64,000 nucleotides of DNA from assembly GCA_030345135.1 (NCBI GenBank), contig CP128386.1, positions 651,129 through 715,128 of the forward strand. Reading direction: 5' to 3'. A program made the position numbers and the translations under genes. This stretch comes from Chitinophagaceae bacterium DXS (lineage in GTDB: Bacteria; Bacteroidota; Bacteroidia; Chitinophagales; Chitinophagaceae). The notes beneath the pieces are model-generated. The model was not told the origin of the DNA. It worked only from the letters and a program-made list of their open reading frames with translations, and did no database searches. Below, one piece after another: positions 10,861-19,956 of this stretch (position 1 is its first letter; each line of letters starts with the position of its first letter).

Positions 10861-10901
10861 TGGTAAGAATGTGTCCTACACTTTTGGACACATTCTTACC
10901 A
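10861..10901 (+). promoter_or_regulatory. Long perfect hairpin between susC and susD
   Basis: A 16-base stem (TGGTAAGAATGTGTCC at 10861-10876 with its exact complement at 10886-10901) closes a 9-base loop four bases after the SusC stop codon. A short AATTT follows rather than a strong T-run. It could be a partial terminator or mRNA-stability element that sets the SusC:SusD ratio. The structure is seen directly; the role is inferred. Confidence 0.6.
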
Positions 10902-10933
10902 ATTTGAAATCTAACGGTAACGGTTTTATGTAA

Positions 10934-10961
10934 GTAGAGTCGCGATGCATCGCATTTCTAC
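10934..10961. repeat. REP-like palindrome (GTAGA ... TCTAC)
   Basis: A palindrome with outer arms GTAGA and TCTAC and a perfect 12-base core GCGATGCATCGC sits 20 bases before the SusD start. It resembles small dispersed palindromes of the GTAGAGACGCGAT type found in many genomes. It may form part of the SusD leader. Confidence 0.45.
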
Positions 10962-10981
10962 AATTCAAAACGACAATTATT

Positions 10982-12523
10982 ATGAAAAATATGCTCACCA
11001 AAATAACATGTTCCTTTATTGCGCTTTCCGCGGTATTGATTTCATGTAAAAAGGATACACTGAATATTGATAATCCCAATACACTCACCGCAACACAATT
11101 CTGGAAGACCGAAGCAGATGCTCAATCGGGGCTAAATGCAGCGTACACAATGTTTTATAAGCCAGGTATCTGGAGCAGATGGATCTATTTCAGGCTTGAT
11201 CTTACTTCTGATGAAGGCTGGAGCCAAAGTCCATGGATTGAGCTCGGTGACTGGACCCGTTTTCAATATGTAAATTATGATTTTTGGGAAGGAAATGTAA
11301 ACACGTTCAGGGATACTTATAAAGCTGTGTTCAGATGTAACCAGGTACTTGATAACATTGAAAATATTCCCTTTGCTGATAACAACAAGAAAGAGCAGAT
11401 AAAGGCGCAGGCGAAATTTTTACGCGCATTGCATTATTACTATGCGGCGTTGCTTTGGGAAAATGTTCCGTTGGTTTTGGTTACATCTAAAGCTGATGAT
11501 ATGCCCCAGCAAAATACTTTGCAGGAAGTGTGGGCCCAGGTAGAAAAAGATCTTACAGAGGCAGCGCAGGCATTACCGGCGAAATGGGATGATGCAAGTG
11601 TGGGCCGCCCAACAAAAGGAGCTGTTATGGGTTTTCTTGCAAGAACCTACATGCAGCAGCATAAGTGGACAGAGGCAAAAAATGCATTGGATTATTTTTT
11701 TACAGGTGATGGGCGTGGCATGTATAGTTTGGTCCCCAGCTTTAAAGACAACTTTACACACTACAATGAAAACAACAGCGAGTCTGTATTTGAAATACAA
11801 TTCTCTGATGCAAATATAGGTGGTGGCGATGGTGATGATCCCAACCAGGGAATGGGTAACAACCGTGAACAGTTCTTTGCACCGCGCGGAATAGGCTGGT
11901 CAGACGGACAGGCGAGACACTGGATGGTCGACGAATTTAAAAAGGAAAAAACAATTGATGGTAAGCTTGATCCGCGTTTACAAAGTACATTGTTCTATAA
12001 AGAAATTACCCAGGATTTTGGTGATAAGATCTATGGTCGCGACTGGCAGTGGGGAGATGATGAAGCCTGGTTCAGAAAGTACCAGCGCGATTATTACCGC
12101 ACTACAGAGGATTATTATGCACAGGTAAATAACCGGTTGATCCGCTATGCAGATATTTTGTTGTTGTATGCTGAAGTGTTGAACGAACTGGGACAAACGG
12201 CCAGTGCATATCAATATGTTGATCAGGTGCGTGCGCGTGCAACGTTAAACAAGCTTGAAGTTACACATCCTGAAATAGGAAATGATAAGGCCAAATTTAA
12301 AGAACGCCTGAAAATGGAACGAGAGCTTGAACTATGCGGTGAAAGTGTGCGTTGGGCAGATCTGAAACGTTGGGGTGATCTTGATAGCCAGGCTGCGGTG
12401 GATAAAGTGGCGCAGCGTGATCCTGATTTTAAAAACTTTGTTGTTGGTAAGCATATAAGGTTGCCTCTTCCGCAGCAGGAAGTAAATAATAATACGAACC
12501 TTAAACAAAACCCCGGTTATTGA
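10982..12523 (+). CDS. SusD/RagB-family glycan-binding lipoprotein
   Basis: This 513-residue protein starts with a lipoprotein signal (lipobox ...VLISC followed by KKD). The N-terminal LNIDNPNTLTATQFWKTEADAQSGLNAAY is the SusD N-terminal signature, and helical repeat segments with RFLRALHYYYAALLWENVPLV follow. The C-terminal RagB-type signature KERLKMERELELCGESVRWADLKRWG ends in LKQNPGY. It is expected to sit on the cell surface as a lid over SusC and hand it glycan chains. It follows SusC by 124 bases, with a hairpin and a palindrome between them. Confidence 0.96.
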   Translation: MKNMLTKITCSFIALSAVLISCKKDTLNIDNPNTLTATQFWKTEADAQSGLNAAYTMFYKPGIWSRWIYFRLDLTSDEGWSQSPWIELGDWTRFQYVNYDFWEGNVNTFRDTYKAVFRCNQVLDNIENIPFADNNKKEQIKAQAKFLRALHYYYAALLWENVPLVLVTSKADDMPQQNTLQEVWAQVEKDLTEAAQALPAKWDDASVGRPTKGAVMGFLARTYMQQHKWTEAKNALDYFFTGDGRGMYSLVPSFKDNFTHYNENNSESVFEIQFSDANIGGGDGDDPNQGMGNNREQFFAPRGIGWSDGQARHWMVDEFKKEKTIDGKLDPRLQSTLFYKEITQDFGDKIYGRDWQWGDDEAWFRKYQRDYYRTTEDYYAQVNNRLIRYADILLLYAEVLNELGQTASAYQYVDQVRARATLNKLEVTHPEIGNDKAKFKERLKMERELELCGESVRWADLKRWGDLDSQAAVDKVAQRDPDFKNFVVGKHIRLPLPQQEVNNNTNLKQNPGY

Positions 12524-12534
12524 TCAAAGAAATT

Positions 12535-12556
12535 AAGCGCCTGTAATAAGGCGCTT
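12535..12556 (+). terminator. Stem-loop after susD
   Basis: An 8-base stem AAGCGCCT/AGGCGCTT closes a 6-base loop and is followed by ATTATCGCTCATTTT. It lies 12 bases after the SusD stop and 28 bases before the GH5-like start. It may be a leaky terminator that lowers expression of the enzymes relative to SusCD. Confidence 0.5.
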
Positions 12557-12583
12557 ATTATCGCTCATTTTAAAACTACGTGA

Positions 12584-13720
12584 ATGAAATTGCTGAAATT
12601 TTCTTTGGTTGTTTTGGTTGGATATTGCCTGTTACAAAGTTGTGCATCGCACAAAAAGCAAGAAGAAAGTAAACGCGATATCTGGACCGGAAAAACGGCA
12701 GAAGACTGGTATAAAAAACAAGGATGGCTTGTGGGCGCCAATTTTATTCCGAGCAATGCTATTAATCAGCTCGAGATGTGGCAGGCCGAAACTTTCGATA
12801 CTGCAACCATTGACAAGGAATTATCATGGGCAGAAAGTTTGGGAATGAATACTGTTCGTGTTTTTTTACATGACCTGCTGTATGCGCAGGATTCAGCAGG
12901 CTTTATTCAAAGAATCAACACATTCCTTCAAATAGCAAACAGGCATAAGATCAAGCCATTGTTTGTATTATTTGATTCTTGTTGGGATCCTTTTCCAAAA
13001 CTGGGGAAGCAGAGAGAGCCAAAGCCTTTTGTACATAATTCGGGATGGGTGCAAAGTCCGGGTTACGATGCATTGAAAGATTCTGCTCAGTATCCCCGGC
13101 TTGAAAAGTATGTGAAAGGAATAGTGAGCCACTTTGCTGGCGATGACCGCATTCTTGGATGGGACATTTGGAATGAGCCTGACAATCCTACGGGAGCATC
13201 TTATGGCAAGGTAGATCTTCCTAATAAGGTGCATTATGTGTTACCCCTGCTTAAAAAAGCTTTCGAATGGGCTCGTCAGGGCAATCCTTCGCAACCACTT
13301 ACCTCTGGAATTTGGGTTGGCAACTGGGTGGCGCAAGACAGTATGAAGCCCATTGAAAAATTGCAGATCGAAGAATCAGATGTTATCTCATTTCACAACT
13401 ATGATGATCCCGGTACATTTGAGCAAAAAATCCTCCAGTTACAACGTTACGGTAAACCCATTTTGTGCACTGAATATATGGCAAGGCCAAACGGCAGTAC
13501 TTTTCAGGGCTTTCTTCCCGTTGCAAAAAAATACAACGTGGCCATGTATAACTGGGGCTTTGTAAATGGCAAAACGCAAACTATTTATCCCTGGGATAGT
13601 TGGACAAAAAGGTACACAGCCGAGCCTCCCTTATGGTTTCATGATATATTTAAAAAAGATGGTACACCTTATCGCACACAAGAAACAGATTCGATAAAAT
13701 TGCTTATCGGAAAAAAGTAA
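12584..13720 (+). CDS. GH5-like (clan GH-A) glycoside hydrolase, lipoprotein
   Basis: This 378-residue protein has a lipoprotein signal (LLQSC followed by ASHKK), so it is probably anchored in an envelope membrane. The body is a TIM-barrel glycosidase: the strand ending GMNTVRVFLHDLL; the catalytic acid/base E198 in GWDIWNEPDN; and the nucleophile E297 in ILCTEYMARP. Relatives are often labelled cellulase-family or 1,4-beta-xylanase, but the specificity cannot be read here and the exact subfamily is not clear to me. It lies 60 bases after SusD in the HTCS-linked operon, so it should cut the glycan bound by that SusC/SusD pair. Confidence 0.88.
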   Translation: MKLLKFSLVVLVGYCLLQSCASHKKQEESKRDIWTGKTAEDWYKKQGWLVGANFIPSNAINQLEMWQAETFDTATIDKELSWAESLGMNTVRVFLHDLLYAQDSAGFIQRINTFLQIANRHKIKPLFVLFDSCWDPFPKLGKQREPKPFVHNSGWVQSPGYDALKDSAQYPRLEKYVKGIVSHFAGDDRILGWDIWNEPDNPTGASYGKVDLPNKVHYVLPLLKKAFEWARQGNPSQPLTSGIWVGNWVAQDSMKPIEKLQIEESDVISFHNYDDPGTFEQKILQLQRYGKPILCTEYMARPNGSTFQGFLPVAKKYNVAMYNWGFVNGKTQTIYPWDSWTKRYTAEPPLWFHDIFKKDGTPYRTQETDSIKLLIGKK

Positions 13721-13828
13721 ATGAGTTAATGTAAGTCGTACAATGGACTGCTTCCAGGCGACAAACTGATTTAAGAATAAGCGATAGATCTGTATTTAGC
13801 AGTTTTTACTTTTGACTTTACCTGGCTT

Positions 13829-16615
13829 ATGTTAAAGAATATCATTTTTACTGTTGCTCTTATTGCAAGTGTTCAGCATGTAACATCTCAAAAGATCAAT
13901 AACCCGGTGCTGCCAGGTGTTGCGGATGCTGGTGTAATAAAATTCAACGGCGAATATTATGTTGGAGGTGTTTTTACCAAAGGCAGTTTTTACAGATCGA
14001 AAGATTTGGTAAACTGGAGCGGACCGCAGCATGTGTTCAGTATGAATAATGATTGGGCGACCAAATTCGGGATCGGTGATGAGCAGATCCATGCCAATGA
14101 CATTAACTATATCAACGGCCTGTTTCACATGTACTGGTCAGTAAACTATTGGGGAAAGGACAGAAATGTGATCCATATCGGGCATGCTGTTTCACCAAAT
14201 ATTACAGGCCCTTTTGCTGAGCCCGACAAAACTAGCTGGCTTGATAACCGCATAGATCCAAAACTTTTTATAGACGATGACGGGAAGCTTTATTTATACA
14301 TGGTAAAGTTTACTGAGGGGAATACAATATGGGTACGGCCAATGAAAGATCCGCAGACATTTGAAGGCGAACCAAGTTATGTCTTCTCTTCCTTACCCAA
14401 TACCTGGGAGACTTTAGATAACAGGGTGGAAGAAGGGCCATGGGTCATGAAATACAGAAACCGTTATTACCTCATGTATAACACCAACCATACAGCAACT
14501 GAATGGGGTAATTACGCATTAGGCGTTGCTGAAGCGGCTTCTCCACTGGGATTTAATCATGGAAATAAATATCCATATCCTGTAGTACAATCCAATCAGT
14601 GGGATCTCGATGAAAAGTATGTTGATCTACTGAAGTTTCAGAATAACGGCGACTACCTCTATGTTACAGAAAAGCCTGGTGAAAAATGGAACGGTAAAAA
14701 TTTTAATGCAGCTGACTGGCAGAGCGGAAAAGCTGGTTTTGGCAACCTTGTTATACCCAATTCAACCACCCGGAAGGTACAGACGCTCTGGCAGTCAGAC
14801 AATTTATGGATAAGGAAAACATTTGTCTTTAATATGTCCGCTGCAGGTAATTTGGCCTTGCGCATACACCACGACGGACCTACGAAAGTATATATTAACG
14901 GACAGGCGATTTATGAGAGTGACAGCAACAATTATGCAATGATCCCGCTTGATCAAAACACAAAACAATCTTTGAATAATGGCGAGAATGTACTGGCGAT
15001 TAGTTGTATTAAAGGAAGGCATTCTGCTTTTTTGGATGTATCTCTTTTTGATATGAAGGGTGATGTTACTGACGATATTTTAATAACACCCGGTCAGCCA
15101 AATATTGTTCACGGTCCGAATGGCTTCGATTGGTGGCTGGTTTATATGGCAAACAAAAACAAAGAGCGGAGAGGGCAATTTATTAACCAGGTACATTTCT
15201 TTGATAAAACGATGTATGTGGACGGGGTTACCTCCGGCAATACAATAGGTTATCATGCGGCGCCGTCAATGCCTACGTTTGGCGATTTGTTTGATGATAG
15301 CCTTTCGTTGCGAAAAAAATGGCAGGTGGAATCGGGTAGCTGGCAGATAATGGGCGGCGAATTGCAGCAACTGAATAACACATCGTCTCGTAGTTTTATT
15401 AAAAGTACTGCGGCTGTCAATTATTTATTTGAAGTAAATATTAAAATAGGGGGGGGTAATTCTGCAAAGGTCGGAATTTATGCCTATTACAAGAGTAAAC
15501 AAGATTGGCTCAAAATATCATTGAATCGGCAAACAATGTCATGTCAGTATGAACTGATGCAAAATGGTAAAAGTCAGACGCGATCTTTTTCGCTTCCAAA
15601 AGGTTTTAATTTCAAGGCTTATCATAAAATAAGCTCGTATAAAAATGCAGCGGGTTTTACGGTTAGGATAGATGATCTTCCTGCACCCGGCAGTGATGTT
15701 ATAAAAACCGGATTTGCACAAGCGGGATTGCCCGGCATCTTTACAGAAAATGCAAAAGCATTTTTTGATGGCATTATCTACACCATAGGTTGGGATGAGT
15801 TTGATGGGACAATAACAGGCTGGCAATCAACTACGAAAGGGAAAAATAGCTGGAGTGTTTCTTCACAAGGGTTGAATCAATCGAACGCAACTGGAGAACA
15901 GAAAGTTTTTAAAGGCGACAATCTTTTGGCTTATGACTTTAATGTTCAGATAAAAAACAATTCGGATCAGGGAAGCGCTGGTATGTATGCGATGTATGCA
16001 GGTGAAGGCGATTATATTAAGGCGGGTTTTGATTATCAAAGAAAATCGCTTGTTATATCCGGCATGATAAATAATAAGGCGATTGAGGAAAAAGTCATCA
16101 GTCTTGAAACTATGCAACCTGTATATGCAGACATGACCTACAGCGATTTTCTTGAAAAGCATTTTTCCTTTAAAGTACCCGTGTATCTAAATGCACTAAA
16201 ACTCAATAAGAATGGCTATTTGAAAAAGGATACACTCATAGATAAGATATACGATAAGGTGGATATCTGGTATCATGATCACGACAAATGGCTTCCATTA
16301 AAATACAAATTGGCGGAATCGGATCATCCCTTATTTGATAAAATAGTATTTGATCAGATCAAAGCAGATGAGCTGAAGTTTACGAACAAACAGGCAAGTG
16401 ACCATAACATTTATATTTATAAGTTGTGGGCAAACGAAGTGTTTAAGCAATCATATAATTTAAGAGTTGTAAAGATGGGTACACGTATTTTGTTTTTTGT
16501 AGATGGCAAACATGTATACGAATTAAAACAAACAATGCCGGCATCGGGAGTTGGATTATATACCAATAATTCAACAGCGAGTTTTAACGGAATTACGCTG
16601 CATGATTTGAAATAA
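13829..16615 (+). CDS. GH43-like beta-propeller hydrolase with inserted jelly-roll and LamG-like modules
   Basis: This is a 928-residue secreted protein (signal peptide ending VTSQ). Residues 23-270 form the first blades of a GH43-type propeller with the expected acids: D33 in GVADAGVI, D143 in NRIDPKLF and E202 in VEEGPWVMKYRNRYYLMY. At about 275-405 a galactose-binding or beta-sandwich-like segment (WNGKNFNAADWQSGKAGFGN, KTFVFNMSAAG, LRIHHDGPTKVYINGQ) is inserted. The propeller then resumes with PGQPNIVHGPNGFDWWLVYMA (about 418-450). Two concanavalin-like modules follow (about 480-650 and 650-925). GH43 relatives remove arabinofuranosyl or xylosyl units. It is 108 bases downstream of the GH5-like gene and probably belongs to the same operon. 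Confidence 0.85.
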   Translation: MLKNIIFTVALIASVQHVTSQKINNPVLPGVADAGVIKFNGEYYVGGVFTKGSFYRSKDLVNWSGPQHVFSMNNDWATKFGIGDEQIHANDINYINGLFHMYWSVNYWGKDRNVIHIGHAVSPNITGPFAEPDKTSWLDNRIDPKLFIDDDGKLYLYMVKFTEGNTIWVRPMKDPQTFEGEPSYVFSSLPNTWETLDNRVEEGPWVMKYRNRYYLMYNTNHTATEWGNYALGVAEAASPLGFNHGNKYPYPVVQSNQWDLDEKYVDLLKFQNNGDYLYVTEKPGEKWNGKNFNAADWQSGKAGFGNLVIPNSTTRKVQTLWQSDNLWIRKTFVFNMSAAGNLALRIHHDGPTKVYINGQAIYESDSNNYAMIPLDQNTKQSLNNGENVLAISCIKGRHSAFLDVSLFDMKGDVTDDILITPGQPNIVHGPNGFDWWLVYMANKNKERRGQFINQVHFFDKTMYVDGVTSGNTIGYHAAPSMPTFGDLFDDSLSLRKKWQVESGSWQIMGGELQQLNNTSSRSFIKSTAAVNYLFEVNIKIGGGNSAKVGIYAYYKSKQDWLKISLNRQTMSCQYELMQNGKSQTRSFSLPKGFNFKAYHKISSYKNAAGFTVRIDDLPAPGSDVIKTGFAQAGLPGIFTENAKAFFDGIIYTIGWDEFDGTITGWQSTTKGKNSWSVSSQGLNQSNATGEQKVFKGDNLLAYDFNVQIKNNSDQGSAGMYAMYAGEGDYIKAGFDYQRKSLVISGMINNKAIEEKVISLETMQPVYADMTYSDFLEKHFSFKVPVYLNALKLNKNGYLKKDTLIDKIYDKVDIWYHDHDKWLPLKYKLAESDHPLFDKIVFDQIKADELKFTNKQASDHNIYIYKLWANEVFKQSYNLRVVKMGTRILFFVDGKHVYELKQTMPASGVGLYTNNSTASFNGITLHDLK

Positions 16616-16699
16616 CTTCAACTATTGAATGGGTTCCTTTGAATAAGATGCGTTTAGAACCCTGGGAGACAATAATTGCAGTTGAATTTCCAATGAACA

Positions 16700-16936
16700 A
16701 ATCCCTTCGGGCAATGTCATTAAGTTAAGGACATTTAATGCTCCAGCGGAGCTTCCTGTTTGTAGAAAATCAGGATTTTAATATCATCCGACTCCAGCGG
16801 AGTCTCCTGTAAAGCTTGACAGGTAGCTCCTAACGGAGCTTGAACGATCTATTTTTTTTCTTTCTACAAACGGGATGCTCTTACGGAGCAACACCTGCGA
16901 ATCATCCTTGACTTAATGACATTGCCCTTCGGGATT
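16700..16936 (+). mobile_element. Palindromic MITE-like element, copy 1
   Basis: The element has 32-base imperfect terminal inverted repeats: the left arm at 16700-16731 (AATCCCTTCGGGCAATGTCA...) matches the complement of 16905-16936. Inside are four small hairpins of the form GCTCC-N-GGAGC and two inverted copies of TTTGTAGAAA (near 16760 and 16860). There is no coding capacity. A second copy in the opposite orientation lies at 26613-26856. This occupies most of the 407-base gap before the BNR protein. Confidence 0.75.
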
Positions 16937-17025
16937 GCATGGGAATAGCTCACTATTCTTGATTAAATTAAATTGCCTAACGTTACTATTGTCGATAGTT
17001 TTTATCAATGCAAACATTGTCCAAC

Positions 17026-18162
17026 ATGAAATTAAAAGCTGTTCTATTGATTGCCATTATAGCAATCAATACAGGCGCATTTTCCCAGTCGCAAACAATA
17101 ATCAACTGGAATCAACAAGTGCTTATTAATAACATTCCTGTTTTCACAGATTCAGGTAAGGTTTCTGAAGCTGGCGGTACCAATGGAAGAAAGCATGGCT
17201 TGTACGGATCGCAATATGCACGCTTGTTGCATCTTACAAATGGTAAGTGGCTTGCTGCTTACACAGTCTCAAGAAACAATGGTTATGCAAAAGATCCGGA
17301 CGGTGGCCTTGAGCTTGAAGTTGCCCAAAGCGGTGACAATGGTCAGCATTGGGAGCCGGTCGCAGTTATTACAGATCATGGTCGCGATCTTGATAATGCG
17401 GAAATGATACAGAGCAAAGATGGATCGATCCTGCTCGCCTGCCGTTCCGTTAGATGGCAGGAGTCTTATCTTTTACCCGTATACAAAAGCAGCGATGCAG
17501 GCAAAACATGGAGACGGATTAGCATAATTGACAAAAACGAAGGCAAGCGGGGTGAGTTGGGTAAACCGGATAAAGGCGTTTATGAACCACATTTGTACTT
17601 GCTGGATAATGGTAAATTATCAGTGATGTATGCCAACGAAATTCATGTCACAGAAAATCCCTCTTACAGCCAGATCATTTCTCAGAAGATATCTGATGAT
17701 GGCGGCGCTACCTGGGGCAAAGAGATTTGGGTTGCGTATGAAAAAGGTCATAATGCTTCCAGGCCAGGAATGCCTGTCTGGACAAAAATGAAGAATGGAA
17801 AATTTATAGTGGTCTATGAAATTTGTGGTCCTGAAAAATGCAATATTTATTACAAGATCAGTAACGACGGCATCAACTGGCCGGAAGGATTGGGCAATGT
17901 TATTCCTGACCAGCTGGGCGGACCTTATATTTTAAGTTGCTCAAATGGTAGCCTGATCGTTACATCTAACTCAAGCAATATGTCAGTAAGCGATGATTAT
18001 GGGGTGCATTGGCGCAAAGTTCAAAGCGCCTGGCCTAAAACGCTTTGGCCTTCTCTGTACGAATTTGATGAAATGAAGGTTGGGGCTGTTAATTCCGTTC
18101 CAAGGACAGAGGGCGGTAATAATATACAGGTTAGATTTGGAGAGATAGCACAGAGCAAGTAA
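17026..18162 (+). CDS. Sialidase-like BNR/Asp-box secreted hydrolase
   Basis: This encodes about 378 residues from ATG 17026; an in-frame ATG at 17008 only adds six residues before a normal signal peptide ending GAFSQ. The mature protein carries several Asp-box motifs (SGDNGQHW, SSDAGKTW, SDDGGATW, SNDGINW, SDDYGVHW), the mark of a six-bladed propeller of the exo-alpha-sialidase superfamily. An early Arg-containing strand (LYGSQYARLLHL) and DNAEMIQSKDGSILLACR fit that fold. The full sialidase Arg triad is not certain, so the substrate could be another sugar acid or a neutral glycan. It sits just inside one end of the repeat-bounded 10-kb region and is transcribed convergently toward the SDR gene. 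Confidence 0.85.
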   Translation: MKLKAVLLIAIIAINTGAFSQSQTIINWNQQVLINNIPVFTDSGKVSEAGGTNGRKHGLYGSQYARLLHLTNGKWLAAYTVSRNNGYAKDPDGGLELEVAQSGDNGQHWEPVAVITDHGRDLDNAEMIQSKDGSILLACRSVRWQESYLLPVYKSSDAGKTWRRISIIDKNEGKRGELGKPDKGVYEPHLYLLDNGKLSVMYANEIHVTENPSYSQIISQKISDDGGATWGKEIWVAYEKGHNASRPGMPVWTKMKNGKFIVVYEICGPEKCNIYYKISNDGINWPEGLGNVIPDQLGGPYILSCSNGSLIVTSNSSNMSVSDDYGVHWRKVQSAWPKTLWPSLYEFDEMKVGAVNSVPRTEGGNNIQVRFGEIAQSK

Positions 18163-18167
18163 TCCGC

Positions 18168-18333
18168 AGTTCGGGATGTTCCGCAGGGTATTCCGAACTA
18201 CAGATAAATAGGGATGTTAATCCCGTTAAATGTTGATGTGCGATTAAAGTAAAAATGACCGTAAGTCCTGATAAAGAAATTGGAAATCCATTTAGTCTCT
18301 GGTTCGACATGTGATGCGCTAAAATACCGAATA
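18168..18333 (+). repeat. Dispersed repeat family B, copy 1 (degenerate)
   Basis: This begins CGGGATGTTCCGCAGGGTAT, continues with ACTACAGATA...GGGAT-TTAATCCC and ends with GGTTCGACATGTGATGCGCTAA. The same order of blocks is found at 28864-29023, and the terminal GTTCGAC hairpin alone at 18924-18956. The 5' part can fold on itself (CGGGATGTTCCG / TATTCCGAA). It is non-coding. Confidence 0.65.
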
Positions 18334-18403
18334 GCCTGTGCTTCTTGCGTTAACTCCAAATGTTCTAGCTTTACATCCGAAAACGCAATAAAATCTCTCA
18401 CTC

Positions 18404-18652
18404 ATGGATCGCAGATCAACACTTGGGCAAAACGGTTCGTTCCTGCAAATATTGACGGTTTGTTTTAACGAAAAACAAAGGGCCGATCTGCTGTTCGATG
18501 ATAATGGTCTCACCAGGGCGAGCGGATATATACGGTTGATCAACGGCACCGCCAACGCGCCATATCTGGAAATGGAGGATGGTCAAAAGATCAGCATAAG
18601 GAGCATAGTTGCCGTGAACGGAACGTTTTCTGATAACTATTGTGAATGTTAA
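18404..18652 (+). CDS. Small conserved-looking hypothetical protein (82 residues)
   Basis: The frame ends in EDGQKISIRSIVAVNGTFSDNYCEC and contains KQRADLLFDDNGLTRASGYI. This is the composition of a compact beta-rich small protein with a charged, glycine-containing pattern, unlike a random frame. I have a general impression of similar short proteins ending in AVNGxF...EC in Bacteroidota but cannot verify it. No signal peptide or membrane helix is visible. It lies between two copies of repeat family B, so it may be a cargo-like or relic gene. Real but function unknown is the best reading. Confidence 0.5.
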   Translation: MDRRSTLGQNGSFLQILTVCFNEKQRADLLFDDNGLTRASGYIRLINGTANAPYLEMEDGQKISIRSIVAVNGTFSDNYCEC

Positions 18653-18923
18653 TGAGGGCATTCAACCAATAACTTTTTGCACACGTTAATGCTCCGGTCA
18701 ATTGGCCATTGGGATGTATTACGGCACATAAACAGCTTTCCACAGTCAGTTCATTACCCGAAAGATCAGCAAATAAATCAGGGGACAAACGATACGTCCG
18801 TTCACTACTTTGTAGCGATGGATGGCCCTGGCAATTTGCTATTTATTGTTCCGAATAGCATGCCATAGTAGTAAGGTGGAAAATACCTTATGTCGCTATT
18901 GATTAATAGTCAATTTGATTTAT

Positions 18924-18956
18924 AGTTCGACATGCGCTACGCCAAAAGGTCGAACA
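18924..18956 (+). repeat. Dispersed repeat family B, terminal hairpin only
   Basis: GTTCGAC at 18925-18931 and GTCGAAC at 18949-18955 enclose ATGCGCTACGCCAAAAG. This matches the end of the family B repeat at 28993-29023. It lies 11 bases beyond the stop codon of the SDR gene on the other strand. The rest of 18653-18966 shows nothing else. Confidence 0.55.
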
Positions 18957-18966
18957 GCTTTAGGGA

Positions 18967-19680
18967 TTAAATAACATGATCCCTTGGGAGCATCATTAAC
19001 TTTGGAATATTTACATGTGCGGGTTGCCGTATAATAAATTGAACAGCATCCACGATATCTGCCGTGGTTAATGGTTCTTTGATATTCATGCTGTCTTTGG
19101 GATGCACAGGCCAATTCTTATGTAATTCGGTTACCACTAAGCCGGGTTCAATACATGATACACGAACTGCCGTGCCAGCTAATTCCATGCGAAGCGCTTC
19201 TGACAATGCTTCCATTGCAAACTTCGAAGCAGCATATGCTCCTGCAGTGGGCCTCACCTTTGTTCCAAGTACACTGCTGAAATTAATAACGTGTCCCAAA
19301 CCTTGTTTTTTGAATATTTTCAAAAAAGCGTACGTTAATCTGAAGGTGGCTTCTACATTCAGGCGGATCATTGCGACCATTTTCTCGATATCAATTTCTT
19401 CAATAGAGCCAACTTCAATAGAGCCGGCACAGTTGAACAAGTAATGACACTCACCATACTTCTCCATTATATGTTTTTCAAGATCATGCTGAAATTCAGG
19501 CAACATAATGTCGCCTGCGATAATGTCAACATTCTCTGATTTTAAAGCATTCAGGCGATCGATCCGGCGTGCAGTAACAACCAGCTGATAGGCATCATCA
19601 TTTTTAAGTGATTCTGCAATTGCATGCCCGATACCGCTACTAGCACCCGTGATAAGGCATATCTTTTTTGACCTCGTCAT
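18967..19680 (-). CDS. Short-chain dehydrogenase/reductase (SDR), classical type
   Basis: This 237-residue protein has all classical SDR features: the nucleotide-binding TGASSGIG (residues 11-18), NCAG on the fourth strand, and the catalytic set S136, Y149 and K153 (YAASK). It is a soluble NAD(P)H-dependent oxidoreductase. ARR after the second strand suggests a preference for NADP, but this is inference. The substrate is unknown. It is 276 bases downstream of the DUF2231-cytochrome gene on the same strand and could be read with it, but the gap makes an independent promoter equally likely. Confidence 0.92.
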   Translation of the reverse strand: MTRSKKICLITGASSGIGHAIAESLKNDDAYQLVVTARRIDRLNALKSENVDIIAGDIMLPEFQHDLEKHIMEKYGECHYLFNCAGSIEVGSIEEIDIEKMVAMIRLNVEATFRLTYAFLKIFKKQGLGHVINFSSVLGTKVRPTAGAYAASKFAMEALSEALRMELAGTAVRVSCIEPGLVVTELHKNWPVHPKDSMNIKEPLTTADIVDAVQFIIRQPAHVNIPKLMMLPRDHVI

Positions 19681-19956
19681 ATAGTTTTTTGAATTTGCTT
19701 TAGTGTAAAGAACTTAACAAAGATTGACGGAAGATAACAAGATTAAGTCACGTTTTCCTTCTCAGCATTCTTCGCTGGCCAGGAACTTTCATTCAAAATA
19801 TACTCAAAAGCTTTGTTGTATTAATCAGGTGCTTTATAGATCTCACCGATTCGTTCAGGATGCTATATGCCGGAATTTTTTTTGAAAATCAAAGCGCATT
19901 GCTAATGTGGCACAACCCATAAATGGACCGGCATTCAACTGTCAACGTTATTTATA

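Noticed and set aside
16700-16936. Possible insertion sequence
   Set aside because: No transposase frame lies inside; only terminal repeats and hairpins remain, so it is called MITE-like.
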